From assembly GCF_021155765.1 (NCBI RefSeq), contig NC_060110.1:17506001-17570000 (forward strand): 64,000 bases of DNA, in the 5' to 3' direction. Numbering within the stretch: the first letter of the stretch is position 1; each line of letters starts with the position of its first letter. The position numbers were made by a program, and so were the translations under genes. Below the pieces are notes generated by a model. That model saw only the letters and a list, made by a program, of their open reading frames with translations. It did not search any database and had not been told where the DNA came from. This stretch comes from Diprion similis. Its lineage: Eukaryota; Arthropoda; Insecta; Hymenoptera; Diprionidae. Shown here one piece after another: positions 1 to 13,746 of this stretch.

Positions 1-527
1 TCTACCAACCAGCTTTGAGCTCTGAGAATCTCTTCTATTAATCCGGTTCTAAACAGTTCATAAAACAGAACCAAATTATCTGTTATAGCTTTTTGAAACA
101 GGTCAGTACAAGTTTCAGTAATCTCTTAATCGCCAAATTTTATTGTAGAGAATGTAAATGAGTGTCGTGCATGCGATATTCAAAGAAGAATCACAATCTG
201 TGCACGGTGGTCGGCCTTGAACTGGTTGACCTACCGTATCCAAATATAATCCTCGGACTCCTAATTAGCCAAGAACCTCTCAGAGCTGGATGGTGGTCCC
301 AGTTTGGCGACGAAGTCGTCGTTCGTCTGGGCTACAGATATCTCGACAGCCATCCCAACGGCAATATGTCACGCAGTGCCAGGACATTCACATTATATCT
401 TCTTTGTTCGATCCTCTGCACACGGTATCCATCAGCGATGATCAGCTATACATACGCCGTGGTACCGAGGAGCAGCCCTATTCTCGACGAAGAATGTTGC
501 AACGCGCCCGGGCGAAGTGGGGAGGCA
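1..527. other. Upstream flank of the obst-B gene, no gene recognised
   Basis: I see no coding exon here. The open frames are short, overlap on both strands and have no recognisable protein pattern. The stretch becomes GC-richer towards the obst-B promoter and probably contains proximal regulatory sequence, but no specific site can be supported. Confidence 0.4.
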
Positions 528-562
528 TATAAGGCCCCGATGCCTCGATCAGACCCCGCAGT
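528..562 (+). promoter_or_regulatory. Candidate core promoter of the obst-B gene (TATA + initiator)
   Basis: TATAAG lies at 528-533. A CAGT initiator-like tetranucleotide at 559-562 puts a start site near 560, about 32 bases downstream, which is the usual arthropod spacing. This would give a 5' leader of roughly 110 bases before the ATG at 672. The call rests on motif and spacing only. Confidence 0.45.
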
Positions 563-671
563 AGCCCAATAGTGATCCATCCATCCGCACGCGACCAGCC
601 AGTACTTTCCACACGCACTGGTTGCAGCAGTTTGACGTGTTCGCCTTTCGCGACCCTTTACCACCACCAGG

Positions 672-3066
672 ATGAACTTCTGGTTCCTTTGTCTCCTGGT
701 TTGCGTCGGTAAGTCCAGACTCGAGGGCTCAGGGATAAGGGAAGGCCGAATAAGGCCGTCATATTGCGCATATACGTATAACGTCCCACCTAGCTGCCTG
801 TGTTACCGGTGCGGAAATCGGTTCTGAAACAATCGATCTGATCAGTCGTTGATATTTCTCTTTTATCCCCACTCATTTCTCCGACACTTTCTTTTCAAGC
901 AGGTATGACAAGTGATTCGCAAAATCGCTGCCTCAATACCGCGCATTGAAATTGTGTAAGCCGGATATTCCTCATGGGGTTAATCGTTTATGCGAAACAC
1001 AAGAGTTTATACCGTGATATTTGGCTGTTTAAGGAGACTGTATTACGTACAGTGAAGCGGAATGAAAACTTGCTGACTATTAAGTCGAACTAAGATACTT
1101 CGATGACATTTAAGTTCAAACCGATCCAACCGAGTCGAACGTACTTTCTCGCTTTCTTTTCGCACGAGGTCGCCCGGTATACCTGCACTCGTCTCTCTAT
1201 ACCTTCGTGCAACGAACAAACGCCATTGCTGCCCGTTCACGGACGAATTGGCTGCCTTGAAAATCACTCCGTTTGTCATCTCTGCCCCGTATGCATTCCG
1301 GTCTTTCTTTATCTCACGGTTGGCCGTTCTTCCGCGTCTTTTATAGGCGTGGCGATAGGTAAAAAATCCACACACGTATGAATACCTACACGTAGAATAG
1401 CAGGCGTGTTGTACATGCGCTAGTTTATTTTTTAATCCGTACGTGGGCGTGGTACAAATAGATATGATTTCCAGGAAAATGAGCTTTGTGATCTAGGATC
1501 ATAAGATTTAACCTTGCTCCGCTTACCTTCGAGAGGAGCTTAGGGTAGTCACCAAGATATTTAGTAGTTGTTACAAGCGTTCCGATTTGTTCAAAATTTT
1601 TATGCTGATTCAAATCCACATAAATACATACTACATATATGGTCATATTTTTTCAGGTGTGACGACCGCACAGCTTTCCAGAAAGCAACAGGCTGCTGAA
1701 CAGGCCCGCAGAAGAGTTGGCATAGCGTCGAGATCCAGGGAACCAACGCACAGCAAACCTCAGGAGCAAGAGGAAGAAGAAGCAGATAGCGAAGAGGAAT
1801 ACGAAGATTCGCCGAGTGCCATCAAGCAGTTTAAGTGCCCGGAACCTAATGGATACTTTCCAGATCCGGAACAATGCGACAAGTACTACGACTGCCAGGA
1901 CAATAAACCTCATCCTAAACTGTGCCCGGATGGACTTGTCTTCAACGACTTTAGCCCTCAGCAAGAAAAGTGCGATCTTCCATTCGGTATCGATTGCTCA
2001 ACGAAACCAAAACTCCGTAAGTAGACGTATTTTGGTTCCAGGAATCGATCGATTTTTATCATTCGATTTTCCATCTTTAAAGAGTGCAAAAATTATCATG
2101 TCTTCGGAGTGAATTTCTCTCGAAACATTCCATAATTTGTCTCCACTGGCTAGAAAAAAAATATCCAATATTTGGCGTGGGACTGAAGAAAACTTTCTTC
2201 TTCGAAGCAAATAGAAATCTTTCGGTTATCTCAAGCATTGGTAACATGTTGTTAGAAGATTCACACCATTTCATCGGAATATTTTTTGTCGTTGAACCTT
2301 ACCACGAAAGCTGTTCATTAGATACCCAAATTTCATATCGAAATTTGAAATTCTGGATCTGATGTTCAGCATAATCTCATGTGTCACACCAATGTCGGAT
2401 GAAATCTGAGCTGCGATATTCATTACAGAACCTCCTATGCCTACGGTGAACTGTCCACGCTTGCACGGCTACTTTGCGCACAAGGAAGCCGGAGTCTGCG
2501 ACAAATTTTATTACTGCGTCGACGGGCAATTCAACATGCTGACCTGTCCTGGCGGTTTGGTCTTCTCGGAGAAGACGGGAATCTGTAATTGGCCGGACGA
2601 AGCTCAGAAGAAGGGATGCGGCTCCAAGGAGCTGTTCAACTTCACTTGTCCCGCTGTTGACGATTCCGTCGCAGCGACGCATCCCAGGTATCCAGACGTG
2701 GAGGACTGCCAATTCTTCTACGTCTGCGTCAACGGAGTCACCCCCAGGCGCAGTGGTTGTAAATTGGGTCAGGCCTTCGACGAAAGAACTGGGAAATGCG
2801 ACTGGGCTAGAAAAATTCCAGAATGGTTGGTATTTTTGTTTTTTTGGAACCTTTTGTGGGACTTGAATTGACACTAGGGTATTTCTATTTACATAATTTA
2901 ATGTTGGAGGAATAGCTGCAAAAATAAATGTTCAACTTTCAGCAAAGACTGGTACAAGGGTCAGTTGACGGACGAAGAATTAGAGGCCCTGGAGAACCCG
3001 CCTCCGAAGCCTAAGCCATCGGGTGGATCTAGTCGTAGGAAAAGGCCGCAGAAAAGTCAAGACTAA
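672..3066 (+). CDS. obst-B: Obstructor-B-type CPAP3 chitin-binding protein
   Basis: Secreted three-domain chitin-binding protein expected to act in the cuticle matrix. Exons: 672-708, 1657-2016, 2429-2825, 2943-3066; joined they give 305 residues in one frame. A hydrophobic signal peptide (MNFWFLCLLVCVGVTTA) starts it and is split by a phase-1 intron. Residues 18-70 form a charged spacer, first basic (ARRRVG) and then strongly acidic (EEEEADSEEEYED). Chitin-binding domains follow from about C73, 140 and 205, each with six cysteines. The last cysteine, C265, is split TG|C over the final intron. The tail starts KDWYKGQLTDEELEALENP and ends in basic residues (SSRRKRPQKSQD). The acidic spacer, the third-domain block THPRYPDVEDCQFFYVCVNG and this tail are hallmarks I recall for obst-B/CPAP3-B. 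The final donor (GTTGGT) is weak; its position is supported by the cysteine codon. Introns of 948, 412 and 117 bases hold no gene. Confidence 0.88.
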
Positions 3067-3410
3067 GTCTAATATACTTTAAGAGTAAAACCTGTAATAG
3101 TTTTAATTTTTATTTGTAAAGTACACTTTTTTTATTTCGATATTGACCCAGCGAATGCTCCGACTAAAAATCGTCTCATATTTTCTGGCCGTAGCTGGTA
3201 TAACTATACAGAAATAGAAAGTATTTTCCAACTTGTTTTACCCTTTTGTCAAGGCTAAGCGTTAAGTTATTCAAAATTTTCCACGAATGGATGAATTAAT
3301 CATTCACTTGCGTATATCCTTGATGACAATTCCGAAGTTAATGGAGCCCGAAGCAATTCGGCAACACTTTCAGTTTCACACTAAGACCTGTTTCTCCATA
3401 CCTGTTCACA

Positions 3411-3416
3411 AATAAA
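3411..3416 (+). terminator. Candidate poly(A) signal for the obst-B gene
   Basis: AATAAA stands 345 bases after the stop codon, in AT-rich sequence. It is the first clear canonical hexamer downstream on the plus strand. Confidence 0.4.
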
Positions 3417-5614
3417 GCATTCGTGTCGATTTACATTTTATGGTATTTCGTGTATAATATAAGCATATTAATTGTCGCCGCGAGTTGCTTGCCCCGCGGC
3501 TGCCCATCCTATGAATATACACAAAGGTTAAATTGTTTTAACATTTCCATGTAGCTACCAACGATACGCCTGCAATTGTTTCGAAGTAATAACAATTGAA
3601 AAAAAAAAAACCAAAAAAAAAAACATTACAATGCACAGTAAATTTGTCAAAGCTTTTTGGAGAAAATTTACGAATGGAAAATTTCTAGTCTCGTCCGTAA
3701 ACATCCATTGGCATCCACCGCATCACCGAATCAGACTTTCGCCTCGGGTCTACTGAATTGAATTCATTGACAATATGTGTGCATAATTTGTTCCAGCCTG
3801 GCCACATTTCACATCGAAAAAACACACATACAAACAACCTGTAGATGTAACTTGTCCTACATTTTTATCAGTATCGAAATAAGAGCAACGGAAATTCGCC
3901 ATTGAAATTTGTGTAATCTGTAGTCAGTGTTCGATCCTGCATGGCGGCAAGATCGGTAATTTGAACAAATGTAGCTCATTATAGTTCGCGCATATTTCGA
4001 ACAAGTGTTAAGTACATCGGCAGCAAACAAAAACGTGCCGAATGATGCCTCGTAAATAAAATCTCGCAGCGTTTGCTGGGATTGGCAAGAAAATGTGAAA
4101 GTATCGAATTTCAACCAATGGTTGGAATTCGGTTAGCCAAAATCACGAACGTGTATAAACCACAGCCATTTCTTATATATTATAGTATGATACTTACGTG
4201 CGAGGCACGGTGAGGTACCCACAACGTGATACACCAATGTAGAAACACGTTTATCATATGCACTGAATGCTGACACGGAAGCAAAGAAGGCTAATCACCC
4301 TGAAATGCTAATATCTAGCACCTCGGCAAATGTCACGCTAAACTCACCGTTTCTATAGATTGCCTGTTCATTCATCCGTTGCGTAACTAGTCGAATAACA
4401 GAGAAATCAAAAAAAAAAAAAAATTAGGCATCTTGAAGTGAATTTGACGAGAGAATCTTCTACGAGGTGCTTGGACAGAGGATAGAGATAAAAGCTTTAG
4501 ACGTATACGTACATCTAATTATCTCATCAATCGCCTGAGCTGGTGGTACGTATTTGACTGACGAGGATTTTGGCAAAGTATACCATTATTGAAAATGAAA
4601 GTGTGTCAGAGCGCTGAGTGAAAAGTAAGTGTCTTCAATTCGAATAATTTTAAGAGATAAGTTTGTCCGTTGTTCGAAAAAATGTCTCACCCACCTAATA
4701 TATTTGTATCAAAACTGAACTTTTGACTCCTTTAACCAGACTGGTGAAAATATTTGATTTCCAAAATGAAATGTTACGAATCGACTGTTATACCATGCAC
4801 AGTGGCACGGTAATGCCGCGATGAAACTGTAGCGACTGCAGTAAGAGGCTGTAGCAGCTTTCACGACATCTGAACATCTGTTGACACCGTCAATAATCAG
4901 GAATGATTGCTTAACTCGCAAAAAGACCAATGAGTCAACTCCATTTCTTACCTATCGACTGTTCGTTAGGTCTCGACAGAGAGAATTTTCAAGGTAAGTT
5001 ACGAGATCAAAGGATGCGTGCAACGTGAGTGCAGGTAAAAATAATTACCATATATCTGCAGAAGAACAATGGTATGCAATGAGATATCTCATTATTGAGC
5101 ATTTTTTTCCAAATCCTAAGAACTCGTACGCTTAGTCTTGCTTGAATGATGTTCTACCGAACGACCAGTGAAGGTTTTATCAGCAAAAAGCATGCATAAC
5201 GGTAGTTTGAAAGTAGCATTGCATGCAATACAAAGCGAATGAATTTGTGGATAATTGTTGAACCAATTACCTTGAACGGTTGAAACATATGGTGCTTCAC
5301 AACAGAAGAAGGAAGCAACCATTTTGTTCAGGGATCAAAAGAGACTGTTAGCAAATGCGATTTTAGCATCGATGCAAAATTATGGGAAACTTTCAGGAAT
5401 GATTGGATCAATTTATTGTAAGCTATCCACAGAAAATTTCGGTGGAATATGCTGAAACGAATCGGGCAATATTTTCGGCGGTTCTTCTCCGACGTTGCTG
5501 TTAATTTTTACTGGTTATGCAGGATTGGCCGCACTGCAGGATTCTGACAAGGCGTGACCTTTACGGTTTTCTCCGCGAAGTCTTGAAGCGTAATTTCCGA
5601 AGAAAGAAGCAAAG
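3417..5614. other. Intergenic region between the obst-B and obst-A genes, no gene recognised
   Basis: About 2.2 kb of AT-rich sequence with short random-looking frames, an A-rich tract near 3600-3625 and another near 4410-4424. I see no chitin-binding exon, RNA gene or mobile element on either strand. Confidence 0.45.
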
Positions 5615-5641
5615 CGAGAGAGAGAGAGAGAGAAAGAGAAA
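5615..5641. repeat. GA dinucleotide tract upstream of the obst-A gene
   Basis: An interrupted (GA)n run lies about 150 bases before the candidate start site of gene 2. It is a simple repeat that could also bind a GAGA-type factor; only the sequence is visible. Confidence 0.6.
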
Positions 5642-5679
5642 AAGCGCGACTCGATGCAGGGGCGAGAGGGATTTCTGGT

Positions 5680-5790
5680 CACGTGATCATCGCTCTTCAC
5701 TCCGTCTTTGAAGGGACGATATAGTGGGGAATAATTCTTCAATAGTGGGGGTTGACAAAGTATACCCAGTGGAGAGACGCCTTGACTGCA
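5680..5790 (+). promoter_or_regulatory. Candidate promoter of the obst-A gene (E-box, TATA-like, initiator)
   Basis: A palindromic TCACGTGA with core CACGTG at 5680-5685 precedes a TATA-like TATACC at 5761-5766. A GCAGTC initiator-like motif follows, with its A at 5790, 29 bases from the TATA-like box. The leader to the ATG at 5897 would be about 107 bases. The TATA-like box is not a strong match. Confidence 0.35.
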
Positions 5791-5896
5791 GTCTCTCGCG
5801 TCAAGACGCCTTTCCAAAGAGCGCCCAAAAATTATCTTTACTTCAATAATAATCATTACATAGTTAGACATTCGATAGACAAGACAAGCGACTAAT

Positions 5897-8800
5897 ATGA
5901 CTAGAGTGTGTCTTGTGGTGGTGCTGGCTATTGCGGCCGTTGCATGTAAGTACTTTTTACCTTGGCCAATATCATACATCTGCACTTTTCTCCTCCAGAG
6001 GTCCAAGTATGCAGGTAACTCGCGTATTCTTCTCATGCAAATTTCCGCGACTCTCCTTTACGTTCGAACATATGTTAGCTGTAGGATTATTTTTCACGCC
6101 TGTTGGAGTAACGATGATCATTCGATTCGTTTTAGTAGATCATCACTATGTCTGACTGTCCTTAATTGACGATAATTTTTAACGAATGTTGCTCATTTTC
6201 GAATTTTAATCTTTTGGTACCGATAACATTATTGCGGGCAAACCGTTTCTCTGTACTTAATAAAAAAATAATTACCGAATAGCGTGAGGTATAAATAATA
6301 CAAGTGAAATGCAACTCTTTGAGATATAACATGGTAACTTTCTACGCTGATGGCTGACTGAGTCTATCGAATATCTTCTCACTTGTAATGTAAAAATGAA
6401 AAGAAAAAATAGAGAAACTGATACACACTTTTCCTTTTTCGAATCTTACCGCGTGGATGTATAATCTTATACTTCCACGCATGCATCGATAATCGGTAGA
6501 GTATACCGAACACGTATCAGACGTATAGTCATATGCCGGCCAGTTCACCATAGTGGTAAACAGTCGGACTGTAGCTTCGCAGCACTTTCTAAAATGTAAA
6601 TGATAGTGCTGTCTCCCTGAAGTTACACAAGCGGCTTGGAAATAGCTGTCGCTATCAATTGTGCAACGAAACATATTACAAACGATCCAACGACGAAGAT
6701 ACCGATCACCAATTAACAATTTATCACTAATTAGGAACTCTCGGGACACAACTTTCTCGACCAATTAAAATATCGGACTGGTTACCCGTAAATCTCAGAC
6801 TGACAATTTCATTACTTTTACAGCCGGGGCGTTCAAGTGTCCAAAGGACAACGGAGAGTTCGAAGATCCTGTGCAATGCGACATGTACTACAAATGCGTC
6901 GATGGCGTCGCCACCCAAATGCTGTGCCCGGATGGTCTGGTATTCGATCCGTTCAACCGCAAGATAAATAAGTGTGACCACATCTTCAACGTCGAATGTG
7001 GCGACCGCCTGGAATTACGTGAGTTGAAAATTTCCAAATATATCAAATTATACTTTTCTATCACGATTAGCCGGGTTTACGATGGAGAACATTCAAGTAG
7101 TTCAAACGGGGCAAAGTCTAGGTAAAAGATCAGTATAAGGCCAAACAGCCGACATATTGGTACAGAAAATTGTACACCTCGAAATGGGCTCGATATGTGT
7201 TTTGAAACTCGGTTGAAAAATCCCAACTATTTTCCAAGAAAAGAAAGTTGGCCTGCTCTTTGCTCAACACTTGATTGCACAGTCGGGGAGGTTCATTAGT
7301 GTAACTGCCGACGTGCAGAAGCCGGCACAGGATTAAACGTAGAAGGAAGATCCTTGCGTAACATGATCATGGTATCCCTTCAACCGGCGATGATATAATT
7401 TATCTTCTCCTCTTCTTCGATCAGAGCCTCCTCAACCATCGAAGAACTGTCCAAGGCGAAATGGCTTCTTCGCTCATCCCGACCCATCGGTCTGCGACGT
7501 ATTCTACAACTGTATCGATGGAGAGTCAATAAAGATCCCCTGCACGACGGGACTGCACTTCGACGAGTACAGCGGAACCTGCGTTTGGCCTGATAGTGCA
7601 GGTCGCCAGGTAAGATTCGCTTCGTCTCGATCATGGAACTTTGTAAGTCGGTATGAAAATTTCTCTACATTTGAATTTCTGTGACGCAGGGCTGCGGCAA
7701 GGTGGGCAACAAGCTGGCTGACGGATTCGAATGCCCGAAGGAAGTGCAACACGACACCCGTGACATGCCCGTCGATCATCCGAAATACGCCCACCCAGAG
7801 GATTGCCAGAAGTTTTACATATGTTTGAGCGGCGTCACTCCTCGTGAACAAGGATGCAGCGAAGGAACTGTGTACAACGACGTTCTCCAGAAATGTGACG
7901 ATCCTAAGAATGTTCCTGGATGGTACGTGCACACTAGTCGTAAAAAGAATGAACAATTTTCACTCCTCACCGCGGATACTGACTTATCGAAATTTCGATT
8001 GATTTCCCACGTCACGTTTCATGGATTTCTTAACTTTCTTCTCTACGCTGTGTAACGACCTTTTCTTTTTTCTTTTTTCTTTTTTTTTTGTTCTATTCTA
8101 CGACAACAACAACCACCCAAGCGTGAAAGAAAGTCTGATCAGAATTTCTCACATTTTTCTATGCGGTTTCGTTTTTTAGTTACGGGGAATTTCAAGCCTA
8201 AAGCTACATGCTTTCGGAACCTTTTGATTTGTAATCAAAATCTATCAACATTCGGCCGGGATTTGATATTTCAAGACTTCAATTATTGAATTGTCGAAGA
8301 ATCGTCTCTAGAGTGATTGATAAAATTTGATATCGTGTGACGCCTTTGCTCATTAACACATCATTTTTATATTTAGTGACTTACGACGTCACAGGCAGGT
8401 CGATACACACGTTTCACTTTCTCGCGGTGGACAAAACGTCATAGAAGGGTCAATTTTAATCCCATACTTTCATAAAATCACTGATCATCCTGTATGGTCG
8501 ATTTTCAACAATTACAAATAAATTGTCTAATACTTTGCCGATCTTTACATTGACCAGTGAACTGCACAACCATGTAGAGAAACAAAATTTACTCGCACTA
8601 ATTTATTCCATTTTGCTTTGTGTAAACTATAACTCTGAATAACAGTGATATTCAACAACAGGCTTAAGATTTCGTGTAACTGAACGGACTGTATCACAAA
8701 CCCTTTTTAATGGCAGCTCTTTTGCAGTTAATCGAGTGCTTCCAAATTTTTAACATCATTCATTTGTTACAAACTAACGATAGAATACTTTCAATACAAA

Positions 8801-8995
8801 TGACGAAACGTTTCCAGTGAACTTGGTTCAGGCGTTGTGAAAAATATTCTAAAATTTGTGCGATACGTACGAAATAATAGAGAATGGTTTGAAATGGAAA
8901 TGAATGGTATGAAAGGTGATGTTAACTATTATTTACTCAACTGTAAAAACTGTTGCAGTGAGGACTGGTACAAGGACGATGCCGCCAAGCCGTGA
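5897..8995 (+). CDS. obst-A: Obstructor-A-type CPAP3 chitin-binding protein (A1)
   Basis: Secreted protein; in Drosophila, Obst-A organises and protects the chitin matrix of new cuticle. Exons: 5897-5945, 6824-7018, 7425-7609, 7690-7922, 8959-8995; 232 residues in frame. The signal peptide is MTRVCLVVVLAIAAVA, with a phase-1 intron directly after it. Domain 1 begins FKCPKDNGEFEDPVQCDMYY. Domain 2 begins after LQPPQPSKNCPRRNGFFAHP and is interrupted by a phase-0 intron just before its sixth cysteine (GRQ|GC). Domain 3 contains VDHPKYAHPEDCQKFYICLS and ends at C221, split TG|T over the last intron. The short tail is EDWYKDDAAKP. The domain signatures and tail match what I recall of Obst-A closely. 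The length is close to the family norm for A-type proteins. The last intron (1036 bases) and first intron (878 bases) hold no gene. Confidence 0.92.
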
Positions 8996-9122
8996 AGAAA
9001 TCTGTGAACGTTTCCTGTCCCGCATCGGGACCTTCAAAACGACTTCGTTCTACACGTTTCAACTTATTTTATACGATTAGAAAACGATTTAGATATGAAT
9101 ACAATCTTTGTAAATGTTTTCT

Positions 9123-9128
9123 AATAAA
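9123..9128 (+). terminator. Poly(A) signal for the obst-A gene
   Basis: AATAAA lies 128 bases after the stop codon of gene 2, within AT-rich sequence. Position and sequence fit a compact 3' untranslated region. Confidence 0.6.
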
Positions 9129-12100
9129 CGGTATTTTCTCTCAAATGAAATCTCATTATTGCGATAAAACTATGTAGCGAAAGATTCATTCGTGTGAAAC
9201 TGGCATCTGGACAAGATTATAGCCAATATCCCTCACTCTCTTATACGCGAATCGTGCATTCAACTATGAAATTAAAATCAGAACTATGACGGTGTTCTTA
9301 TAATTATAAAGACTGAGAACAAACTATACGGAAGTTTAGGTTTCTGGTCGATTATACCCCTACTTAATGGCATTGACTTAGCGAATTCCACACCCAACTG
9401 ATAAAGAAACAACTGTAGGAATTCGCATAAGTTAAATTAGTGCGCGTGAAACGCCTGCCGATATTTCAATCGTGAGATTCTTGTACTTCTTAGTTTTCTT
9501 TCGATATACGTTATAATATAGAATCGAATGTGCAATGAAACGAAATTTTTTAGAACACTATCAGCATATATTCTAAACAAATTTCCTCGTGGTTATGAAG
9601 TAGCGAGATTGTTGTTGATCTCTATGAATGTGCAGCGAGGCGAATCAGCGATAGCTTTCACTGGATTCGTAAGAAATCAGAGGGGTTTGGTTCTATCTTC
9701 CTTTCCTCGTTTTTTCCATGGACGACGCGCACTGTGACAAACTGGTTTCCGCCATGGTCTCCACTGAACCAGAGCAATTGATCTTGATCGAATGCCAATA
9801 GTCTCGTCCTTGCGGCACCCGGGTTTCTTTAAATATTTAAATATAACAATCTCACCAGGAGATACGAAACCTAATTGACAAATGCAATTGAAATGACGTA
9901 TTTTCCGTCAAGGAGTTATTCACTCTTTAAATCATCTGAAATTAACTGAGATCAATTGAATTCGTTTCAAGTCAGTCGATACCGCTGTGGAAATCACTCC
10001 TCATCACAGGAAAATCTCTCAGAAATCACAACGAGATCATTGAAAATTATCTGAAATTATTCGAAATCATGTTAAAGTCGCTACGATGTCACACCGAAGG
10101 CGTTCAAAACCATACGGAATCACTTTAAAAGCATACGACTCACACCGAGGACGTCCAAATCAAAACACTTTTTGTATTTGAGATGCAAGATGGCTTCTCT
10201 AATGTGTACGCTTTATAGTAGTACCTATGATGTTGATACGTTTAATTATTTTCATGAGTAACGATTTGTGTTTTACCGTACTTTATATATTCTAAGTAAA
10301 TGAATGACTTGAGTCAAAACTCGATTTTGTTTCAATATTCATAATCGTTAGAAAGTTGAAATGCCAAACGTACAAAATGAACCGAGAAATCTCCAAACAA
10401 CCTACGTTGTATGGTGCTCACTTTTTACCGACCGGAAAACTTCACCATTTAAATAAATATAAATTGAATACTGTATTCCTTTGACCAGTTTAAATCCTTG
10501 AACTGGCTTGCATTGTGCTCAACCTTATCACTGCAGTTCCATGACTTGACCTCTGGTTTCGGAAGCAACGTTGATAGAAAATATTTTTGGAAACAGAAAC
10601 GTATACATATAAACAACGGAGACCATCTGCAGACTATCAGTTTTTTCCGAGATAAGTTAGGTTGATTTAGTCCAGCACGCTCTGCTCGATCGACTACAGG
10701 TGAGCCACTGCACATCTTTCGATTCCGACTGTTTATCATTCCAGTTTCACGCGATCCACCCGATCACCATAAGGACGAGAAGCTTTCCCTTGCGGTGATA
10801 TTCATTATTCAAAGATATGAAAACTCACCGACCAACTTTCGCCCTTCGCGAAGCGTCGATCGATCATTCTGCCTCATCTTCAGACGAGGGTGTATATAAT
10901 TTGATGCACCAAATGAACGGTATTTGAAAAATTTAGGAACGATCCTGTTACTTTGGCTTTATAAACATGTGGGTGTACTTATTGCAGTTGGGTACTTTAA
11001 TACTTGAAGAGGAGTTGGCAAATCGCAACTGGAGTGGAACGAGTACTCAGTATGGCGAACAGTACGTTCAATAACAAGATGACACTCCATCGTTTATCTA
11101 ATTTAAAAAATTTTATTGACGAAAAGACTTATTCGATCATGCTACAAGTGAATAGTCTAAGAATCTGTATAATTTCAGTCAAAAATTCGCAAATTTCTTC
11201 AAGCCCTGTTCTCTGGGGAAGAATATCCACCTCTACTCGGTCTGGTTTGCAACTTGTTTCTGTGTCAGGATCAACTTTACCTCAAGGGTGAAAGTGACCT
11301 GGACTAGACAGTGTGGAATTTTCAAACAACTTCTGTACACTAACACATTTCAGTTCAACATACGATTGGTATTTCACATCTATTGCCAACTGATCAAAAT
11401 ACTGCAGGAATTTCGCGTTTCGACGTCGCATAGCTGGAGTGTAATATGCAGAAGAGTGACCGAGAATATTCCTTGAAATGATAAGAAATTTCGCAGAAAA
11501 CTTTCTCTTCAATCACAGTAAATTACTTTGGTTAATAACATGGTATTAGGAAGATTCATTGTCAATAATTCAATTCCCCGCAGCTGCTGCAAGATCAAAG
11601 TGAAAAACTGATGAGAAAGGGTAATGAATTGACTTGATTCATGAATCCGCGAGTAGCTTTCGCTATGTATAAATGTTATGGGTTAGCTATGCGAAAGTAG
11701 GTAATAAAATCGCCGTCTGTTTCAACTCTGATATACAGCTGACATGTAGATCGCAAATCAGAAGAGATTATTTTACAAAAAGAGGCACGCAAGATCAGAT
11801 TACACGTTGCATAATCTGCGATCCAAGTACTTGTACAGGGCATGCCGTATGCATCAAGTTTGACGCGTGATGCAAATGGAACTTTAGAAATTTGGACGAA
11901 AAGACAAATTTTCACCATTGACTGTAGTTTTTTTTTTATTTATTTTTTTTTCCTTTCTTTTTCACACGATCGCCTGGCGCGTTTTAATTCCGAAGCTCGT
12001 TAAGTACGCTTCTTGCATTCGTAAATATACACGCCCAGTCTGCAGACTTAGCGATGTGTTAGACTACTGCAAGTAAATTTGGCACGGTTTAAGATCAAGA

Positions 12101-13746
12101 AATGTCGACGCGGTATTTAAATAGACGTAGAAATAAAATGGTAAGAGAAATTTAAACTATTCGTTCAAATCCCATGCCTTGGATCCTAATTACAAATGCT
12201 TTATTCAAGTACTAACGAATTTCAGTTAAAATCTTAACTTTCATAATGTCAGTCTGTGGACAGAAAATTTGCTGTCGAGATACGAGAAATTGCGACACCT
12301 GCGTAGTTTTAACGTTATAGAAATTGATCAGCATCATGTCAGGGGTACGCGCATACATTTGAGAATGGTATATAATTCTAGTTCCCTAAGTGGCGAAACG
12401 TGTGTGCTCGAGGTATGTATAGTATATGTATGGCATTCGGAATACCGCGAATAAAAATTTTTAATTTTATTTATCCGAACCAAGGTGAGCCAGATTTGAG
12501 AATTAATTCTTCTGCGGCACGGCGTTAAAGTCTCTCGAGTGGACCGATAAAGGCGTGTCTATTGTCGTGTGTCGGGCAGCACCAACACTCGTAGGGGTGA
12601 TCATATGTGTGGGCAAAAATATTTGAGCAAACGAGTCACGCATCGGGTCGGTTCTTTTGCTCGTCAACGAATTCACCATTCCGGAGAATCGAAACAACGG
12701 GTTTTACAAAGCGTGACTGTGCATGCCGATATCCGACTCTTCGACGATTTTTATTCCCGTCTGGAAAATCGCTCGCCTTATAGCGCATCGCAGCCAGATC
12801 GGAATCCCGTTTGCTGGTATCCATTATGGTCGGTCTTTGACTAACTGAAAAGAAAAAAAGCGTGATAAAATTTTACAAATAAGAGATATTGACAAACATG
12901 ATAACCTTCAGAATTTCATAGAGAGTCGAATCGGTGCCACGCAGGAAGTTTAACACCAGTTGCAAAAATCTTTTATTATTATTACGTTGATAATTATATG
13001 TTTTATTGTCTTGGCGAAAAAAAATATTCGTCATACTTTTCATTTTCGCTAATAATCGATATGTCATAATTGGTAATTCGTGGAGAGATAATTCATTGCG
13101 CTATACATAAAGATGTTGACAGTTTTTATTTGCGCGGAGAGAAAATTAATAATTGTAATTCAGTTTGTAGTATTTTAAAAGCGAATCCAAATTTCTGCAA
13201 TTTACATGAAAGTATTGTAGACTCATTAGACACATGGTCTGATACTTGATTTGATACTTAACACGCACTAGAGCTCGCTGGCAAGGTACTTTTACTCCTC
13301 TGCACCCAGCGGTGAAATTACGAAGTACTTTTTGAAATTTTAATAAACACTTCAATAATGCGGCATCGCCTACTTAGAAAGTCTAATGACCAAATTGTTT
13401 CTGATTCATTCGAATTGTAAAAATCAGAAAAAGATATGTAATCAAAGTATCTATAAAATATAATGTAACAAAAATGGCTGATCGCAAGACTCGAAACCAT
13501 AGGAAAGCATGGAATTGAATTTCGCTAAGCGAAAATCTCTTAGTCTCGCAGCTGAGAATATAATGGCATTTGCGAAGAAAATATCTCTGCAGAATAATCT
13601 GACCAGTTCTGTAATGCAGTAAAACCGGATTTCAAACGAAATTTGATTCCGGCCCTTCGATCGTAGGACTCAAGAACGTCGTCGCCAGCTTTCGATTGAG
13701 ATATGGGCGCGGTGTGTATACGTAGACACACACCGTGTCTTTGATA
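9129..13746. other. Intergenic region between the two obst-A-like genes, no gene recognised
   Basis: About 4.6 kb without a supportable coding exon. The longest frames are under 100 residues, lack cysteine spacing of the family and overlap on both strands. It contains a degenerate direct repeat near 10089-10166 and a T-rich tract near 11929-11962. Confidence 0.45.
10089..10166. repeat. Short degenerate direct repeat
   Basis: TCACACCGAAGGCGTTCAAA at 10089 recurs as TCACACCGAGGACGTCCAAA at 10140, 51 bases later. The sequence just upstream repeats GAAATCAC several times. It looks like an old tandem duplication or the remnant of an unrecognised element. Confidence 0.4.
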
